From the NCBI RefSeq assembly GCF_003253565.1, contig NZ_QKUF01000001.1, positions 1,135,867-1,199,866 on the forward strand: a stretch of 64,000 bases of DNA. The letters run 5' to 3'. Under the pieces are notes generated by a model. It saw only the letters and a program-made list of their open reading frames with translations, did no database searches and was not told the origin of the DNA. Made by a program: the position numbers and the translations under genes. The DNA comes from Thermosporothrix hazakensis (GTDB lineage Bacteria > Chloroflexota > Ktedonobacteria > Ktedonobacterales > Ktedonobacteraceae). This document shows, piece by piece, positions 60,529-64,000 of the stretch; the stretch's first letter is position 1, and every line of letters begins with the position of its first letter.

Positions 60529-61734
60529 TTATGCTGAAAGCAGTCCTGGAAAGAAGCAAGTGAAGAGGCTCCCTTTGCCGGTCTCACTCTCAACCTCAAC
60601 TCGCCCCCCATGTGCCTCGACGATCGCTCTGACCGCTGCCAATCCCATTCCCTGGCTGTGACGGTGACCCTCGGGACGACGAATCTGGTAGCCGCGTTCA
60701 AAGATACGTTCCCGGTGGCGCGGCTCAATCCCTCTCCCGGTATCCTGCACCTGAAGTAGCAACAGCGATGCATCCCGCTCGTCTGGCGTGGCGCGAATCC
60801 AGATCTTTCCTCCCGGCTCGGTATTATCAATCGCGTTACGCACAAGGTTTCGCACCACCTGCTGGAGCCGCAACTGATCGGCATAGAGACGGGGCAACGT
60901 TGGTGGCACCGCTATCTGTATTTGAAGCGAGCGGTCCTTCGCGTCCAGCTCCAACTGCTCGACTGCATCAAGCACGACTTCGGCGACATCCAGCAGCGAG
61001 CGATACAGTTGCAGCCGCCCATTATCCAGACGCGCCAGCAGCAGCGTATCTTCGATCATTGCATAGAGGTTCTCGCTGCTGGCCCTCGCTCGTTGCACAA
61101 ATTCAACCTGCTCCCCTTGCAACGGTCCCGCAGACCCGGCCAGCAAGAGTTCAAGATAGCCATTAATTGTGTTCAGGGGCGCACGCAGCTCATGCCCAAA
61201 ATGAGAAATAAGATGATGTCGTTCTTCCTGTTGTAGGCGCACGGTGTCAAGGTTTTCCAGCAAGGAAGACAGCAGCGGGATCGCATGCCGCAGTGTCTGA
61301 ATCTCTTCGCGGCGAAAATCTCGGTGTCGTCTGAGTGAGAGAATGCCATAAAGCTTCCCGCGGACGCTCAACGGAGCCGCCAGTTGGGCAGACAAACCCA
61401 CACGTTCATGTACCAGAGGGGGCCGCGCATGCAGTATATGAGCAACACCAGGATCTCGCTCTTGCAGCTCTGCCGCAGTGTGACGCTCTCCTTCCACGGT
61501 CAGACATCCGGCTTCAGTGCGCCACTGCCAGAGGCGCAGTTCATCCGGCTCTAAGGAGCGATAGAGGTACAGGTCCAGTTGCTCGCTCTCGATCAAGCGC
61601 CCGATCTCGGCCAGCGTGGCGCGATACAGTACAGTCGGCTCACCCTGCGCAATCATCCACTGTGAGAGCTGTACAAAGAGCTCAAGCTGCGTTGTGGGCT
61701 GCGATGGGCAGGAAAAAGAATCTACCTTCTTCAT
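60529..61734 (-). CDS. GAF-domain sensor histidine kinase
   Basis: A 401-residue soluble kinase. A GAF-like domain spans about 15-165 (LFVQLSQWMIAQGEPTVLYR, LSAQLAAPLSVRGKLYGILS). HisKA holds the phosphoacceptor His in LISHFGHELRAPLNTINGYL; the ATPase domain has N-box RNLVRNAIDNTEPGG and G-box DTGRGIEPRHRERIFERGY, GMGLAAVRAIVEAHGG. ATG 61734 is chosen since AGAGGT is seven bases upstream. It ends 180 bases before the two-gene unknown operon, is 80 bases after the HAMP kinase, and has no receiver domain of its own. Its signal is unknown. Confidence 0.92.
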   Translation of the reverse strand: MKKVDSFSCPSQPTTQLELFVQLSQWMIAQGEPTVLYRATLAEIGRLIESEQLDLYLYRSLEPDELRLWQWRTEAGCLTVEGERHTAAELQERDPGVAHILHARPPLVHERVGLSAQLAAPLSVRGKLYGILSLRRHRDFRREEIQTLRHAIPLLSSLLENLDTVRLQQEERHHLISHFGHELRAPLNTINGYLELLLAGSAGPLQGEQVEFVQRARASSENLYAMIEDTLLLARLDNGRLQLYRSLLDVAEVVLDAVEQLELDAKDRSLQIQIAVPPTLPRLYADQLRLQQVVRNLVRNAIDNTEPGGKIWIRATPDERDASLLLLQVQDTGRGIEPRHRERIFERGYQIRRPEGHRHSQGMGLAAVRAIVEAHGGRVEVESETGKGSLFTCFFPGLLSA

Positions 61735-61803
61735 TATCAAGACCTCTTCAACTACACCTAATCTGACTGTACAGGGGCGGATTTTAGCGGCTGTTTGTGT
61801 CAG

Positions 61804-61812
61804 AGTATATCA
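61804..61812 (-). promoter_or_regulatory. Extended -10 upstream of the GAF kinase
   Basis: Minus strand TGATATACT (TG motif plus TATACT at 61804-61809), about 70 bases before the ATG; no clear -35. Confidence 0.35.
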
Positions 61813-61816
61813 TATA

Positions 61817-63493
61817 TTATATTTCCGCATGGCGCAAACGTTCTTCAGCTTTTTCCTGTTGTTTTCCCTCTGAATCACGGAGTGGCAACGTAAAGCTGAT
61901 TCGTGCGCCACCCTGTGGTCTATTCTCGGCAGAGACACGCCCCCCATGCGCCTCAATAATGGCCTTCACAATCGCCAATCCCAGCCCACTTCCGGCCTTC
62001 TTGCCAGCCTGCGAGCTCCGTGCACTATCAGCACGATAAAAGCGCTCAAAGACCCTGGTCAACGCCTCCTCAGGAATTCCCTGCCCGGTATCGGTGACGC
62101 TGAGTCGCAGATAGTTGCCCTCGCGCTCCGCAGAAACGGTCACTGTGCCACCGGATGGCGTATGACTCAGCGCGTTCTCGCAAAGGTTGGAAAAGACACG
62201 AAAGAGCATATCACGATCGGCTTGAACGGGTGCCAGATGATACGGAACAGCGTTGATCGGCTCAAGGTTCGTCCGCTCGAATTCGGGTGTCAACACCGCG
62301 AACACCTCATCAACCAGCGCAGCCAATCGGACCGGGACATAGCGTGGGTGCAGGGCTCCCTCTTCTACCTTTGCAATCATATGGATATCCTGTACCAGCC
62401 GCCTCAGGCGCAGCGTCTCGCGCACGATAATCTGGCCTGTCGCCTCATAATCCTCGCGGCTCTGATTCACACCATCAATCAGCGCCTCACCAAGTCCGGT
62501 AATAGCTGTTAAGGGAGTTGCCAGATCATGGGTGATATTCATAATCAGCTCACGCCGCAGCACCTCCTGTCGGCGTAGCTCTTCTACATCGCGCCGCAAC
62601 TGCGCCGACATTTCGTTAAAGGCATGAGCCAGCTCACCCAATTCGCCCCCCGCCCGCGTCACCACCTGCGCGTGATATTCACCACCTGCCATTTGCCGGG
62701 CCGCCTTCGAGAGCTTCGCCAGCGGCCTGGTAATGGTCCGGGTAAAGAGGATCGCGATCACCGCCGCGATCACCGCGATAATCAGCGAGGCAGTCAAGAC
62801 CACACTTCCCACATTGACAATCAACTGCGGCATGCTTTCATCTATCGCGAAGCGTGTGGTGACAAAGAGCACACCAAGCACTTCACTCGTTCCGTCAGAT
62901 CGGGTCAGGCGGATAGGTTGCGCCATAAAAGGCTGAGGTAACCAGCTCGGCCCAAAAGTGCCCGCGACCTCCTCACCCATCTGTGCTTGCTGGATCGCAC
63001 CGCGCAAGAGGGTGAAATCCATCTTCTCTTTTTCGCGCCCGGAGGCCGCAATCAGCTTATCTAAAAATTGCGCTACAGTCGGCGAGAATGGTGCTTTCCA
63101 GGATTTGCCTCCATGCTGTTCATCACATTCAAGGTCCGGGGTAGGATAGACCAGGGTGTTTGCAGGAGAAATAACAGCCATCACGTAGGATTGCTCGCCA
63201 AGCAGACTCTTTCTGGAGACGTTCGTCAATACCTGCATTACGGCCCGGCAGAGCATCGCTTTGCGCCACTCAGTCTTTTTGTTTCCATTCATATGGCGAT
63301 AGATCAGGCTGATCTCCTGTACCCTGCTCTCTGTCAGATCCTCCACTCGATGATTCTGTTCACTGACGTAAAAATGGGTCAGCGCTACCAGGGCCGAAAC
63401 AGCCATTGCGCTCATCGCAAACAGTGAGACAAAGACAGTGACCAGAGCGAATCGCCAATGAAGGCGTTCCCACCAGCGCGGTTTCTTTTGCAT
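61817..63493 (-). CDS. HAMP-domain sensor histidine kinase
   Basis: About 558 residues. Two membrane helices (near 15-40, FALVTVFVSLFAMSAMAVSA, and near 235-255, VVLTASLIIAVIAAVIAILF) flank an extracytoplasmic domain of about 200 residues with a Cys pair (ALCRAVMQVL-like region and DLECDEQHGG). HAMP (TRTITRPLAKLSKAARQMAG) leads to HisKA (IMNITHDLATPLTAITGLG) and the ATPase domain (NLCENALSHTPSGGT, DTGQGIPEEALTRVFERFYR, GSGLGLAIVKAIIEAHGG). ATG 63493 is preferred because AGAGAAGAGG lies upstream with good spacing; earlier in-frame starts overlap the response regulator. It forms a two-component operon with that regulator. Confidence 0.92.
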   Translation of the reverse strand: MQKKPRWWERLHWRFALVTVFVSLFAMSAMAVSALVALTHFYVSEQNHRVEDLTESRVQEISLIYRHMNGNKKTEWRKAMLCRAVMQVLTNVSRKSLLGEQSYVMAVISPANTLVYPTPDLECDEQHGGKSWKAPFSPTVAQFLDKLIAASGREKEKMDFTLLRGAIQQAQMGEEVAGTFGPSWLPQPFMAQPIRLTRSDGTSEVLGVLFVTTRFAIDESMPQLIVNVGSVVLTASLIIAVIAAVIAILFTRTITRPLAKLSKAARQMAGGEYHAQVVTRAGGELGELAHAFNEMSAQLRRDVEELRRQEVLRRELIMNITHDLATPLTAITGLGEALIDGVNQSREDYEATGQIIVRETLRLRRLVQDIHMIAKVEEGALHPRYVPVRLAALVDEVFAVLTPEFERTNLEPINAVPYHLAPVQADRDMLFRVFSNLCENALSHTPSGGTVTVSAEREGNYLRLSVTDTGQGIPEEALTRVFERFYRADSARSSQAGKKAGSGLGLAIVKAIIEAHGGRVSAENRPQGGARISFTLPLRDSEGKQQEKAEERLRHAEI

Positions 63494-63518
63494 AGCCCGC
63501 ATCCTCTTCTCTCTGCAT

Positions 63519-64000
63519 TCAGGAAGCATGAATATCAAACCGATAGCCAACACGCCAGACCGTCTTGATATAGCGCAGACCGGAACTCCCCTCAATCTTT
63601 TTACGCAGGGCGCTCATATGGACATCGATAATGTGCCCATCCCCAAAATAGTCATATCCCCAGATGCGGTTCATCAATATCTCACGAGTAAAGACACGAT
63701 CAGGCGTCTGAGCCAGCAATGACAACAGGTCAAACTCGGTCGGAGTCAGAGCAACCTCTTTGCTGTTCACCTCAACCCGCCGGGCTGCCAGATCGATCGT
63801 CAGGCCAGGGAAACAGAGCAAACGGCGCTCGGTCTCAGGTGGGGCCTCGCCCCCGCTCTCCTGACTCGCCGTTCTGCGCAAAATGGCACGCACCCGGCTG
63901 ACCAATTCACGCGGGCTGAACGGTTTCACAAGGTAGTCGTCCGCCCCCAGCTCTAACCCATTCACACGATCATCCTCCGACCCACGAGCCGTGAGCATGA
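63519..64000 (-). CDS. OmpR/PhoB-family response regulator, partial (5' end off window)
   Basis: The visible 160 residues include the end of the receiver domain (MLTARGSEDDRVNGLELGAD, DYLVKPFSPRELVSRVRAIL) and a complete winged helix (LTPTEFDLLSLLAQTPDRVF, YDYFGDGHIIDVHMSALRKK, VWRVGYRF). The ATG visible at 63998 is internal; the phosphoacceptor Asp lies beyond the right edge. It is upstream of and co-transcribed with the HAMP kinase. Confidence 0.9.
   Translation of the reverse strand, partial: MLTARGSEDDRVNGLELGADDYLVKPFSPRELVSRVRAILRRTASQESGGEAPPETERRLLCFPGLTIDLAARRVEVNSKEVALTPTEFDLLSLLAQTPDRVFTREILMNRIWGYDYFGDGHIIDVHMSALRKKIEGSSGLRYIKTVWRVGYRFDIHAS

Overview
The window is bacterial chromosome of moderate GC with no phage, transposon or CRISPR content. 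The gene set points to a Ktedonobacteria-type Chloroflexota: two eukaryotic-like Ser/Thr kinases fused to periplasmic-binding-protein domains, many small regulators (two ECF sigma factors, several histidine kinases), a sedolisin protease, a SWIM-finger/XPB-like helicase-associated protein, and a YggS-DUF6391-YggT-YggU cluster. This assignment is inference from content; no database was searched.

Layout. 1-9.6 kb, minus strand: a two-gene SWIM/XPB-like operon (first gene cut by the left edge), rsmE, prmA, a double-GNAT acetyltransferase, a methylmalonyl-CoA mutase large subunit and a thiolase. 9.9-15.9 kb: an exported sedolisin, a membrane-anchored hypothetical protein, an orphan 192-aa protein, a methyltransferase and endonuclease V. 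15.9-20.7 kb: a two-component system (PAS kinase with a cysteine cluster, OmpR-type regulator), mnmG and tRNA-Leu(UAA). 20.7-25.8 kb, plus strand: a cysteine hydrolase, an ECF sigma/anti-sigma/bactofilin-like membrane protein operon, and rlmD behind a leader that can fold into a three-way junction. 25.8-31.5 kb: a bPH_2/PASTA membrane protein, a CvpA-like protein, gyrA and a small hypothetical. 31.5-36.3 kb: two GT-C glycosyltransferases and a CoA-transferase. 36.5-43 kb: hisS, an ECF sigma factor overlapping a membrane-anchored WD40 protein, a DnaJ-type zinc-finger protein and an M24 peptidase. 43.3-51.4 kb: an LCP protein, pgeF, a transaldolase-like aldolase, and a GH113-like lipoprotein directly followed by a GT2/GT-C fusion. 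51.8-53.6 kb: the yggS cluster. 53.6-59.3 kb: the two kinase/PBP fusion receptors. 59.6-64 kb: a two-gene unknown operon, a GAF histidine kinase, and an OmpR-family regulator plus HAMP histidine kinase (regulator cut by the right edge).

How the genes work together. Housekeeping genes (rsmE, prmA, rlmD, mnmG, tRNA-Leu, hisS, gyrA, nfi, pgeF) are mixed with envelope sensing: two sigma/anti-sigma-like pairs, three histidine kinases, and two receptor kinases whose predicted extracytoplasmic halves resemble amino-acid-binding proteins. The LCP protein, GT2/GT-C fusion, GH113 lipoprotein, PIG-V-like and GT39-like proteins suggest cell-surface polysaccharide work. Several promoters fit a vegetative sigma factor with TTGAC-like -35 boxes and a recurrent TGATACAAT -10, and most convergent gene pairs share a bidirectional terminator hairpin.
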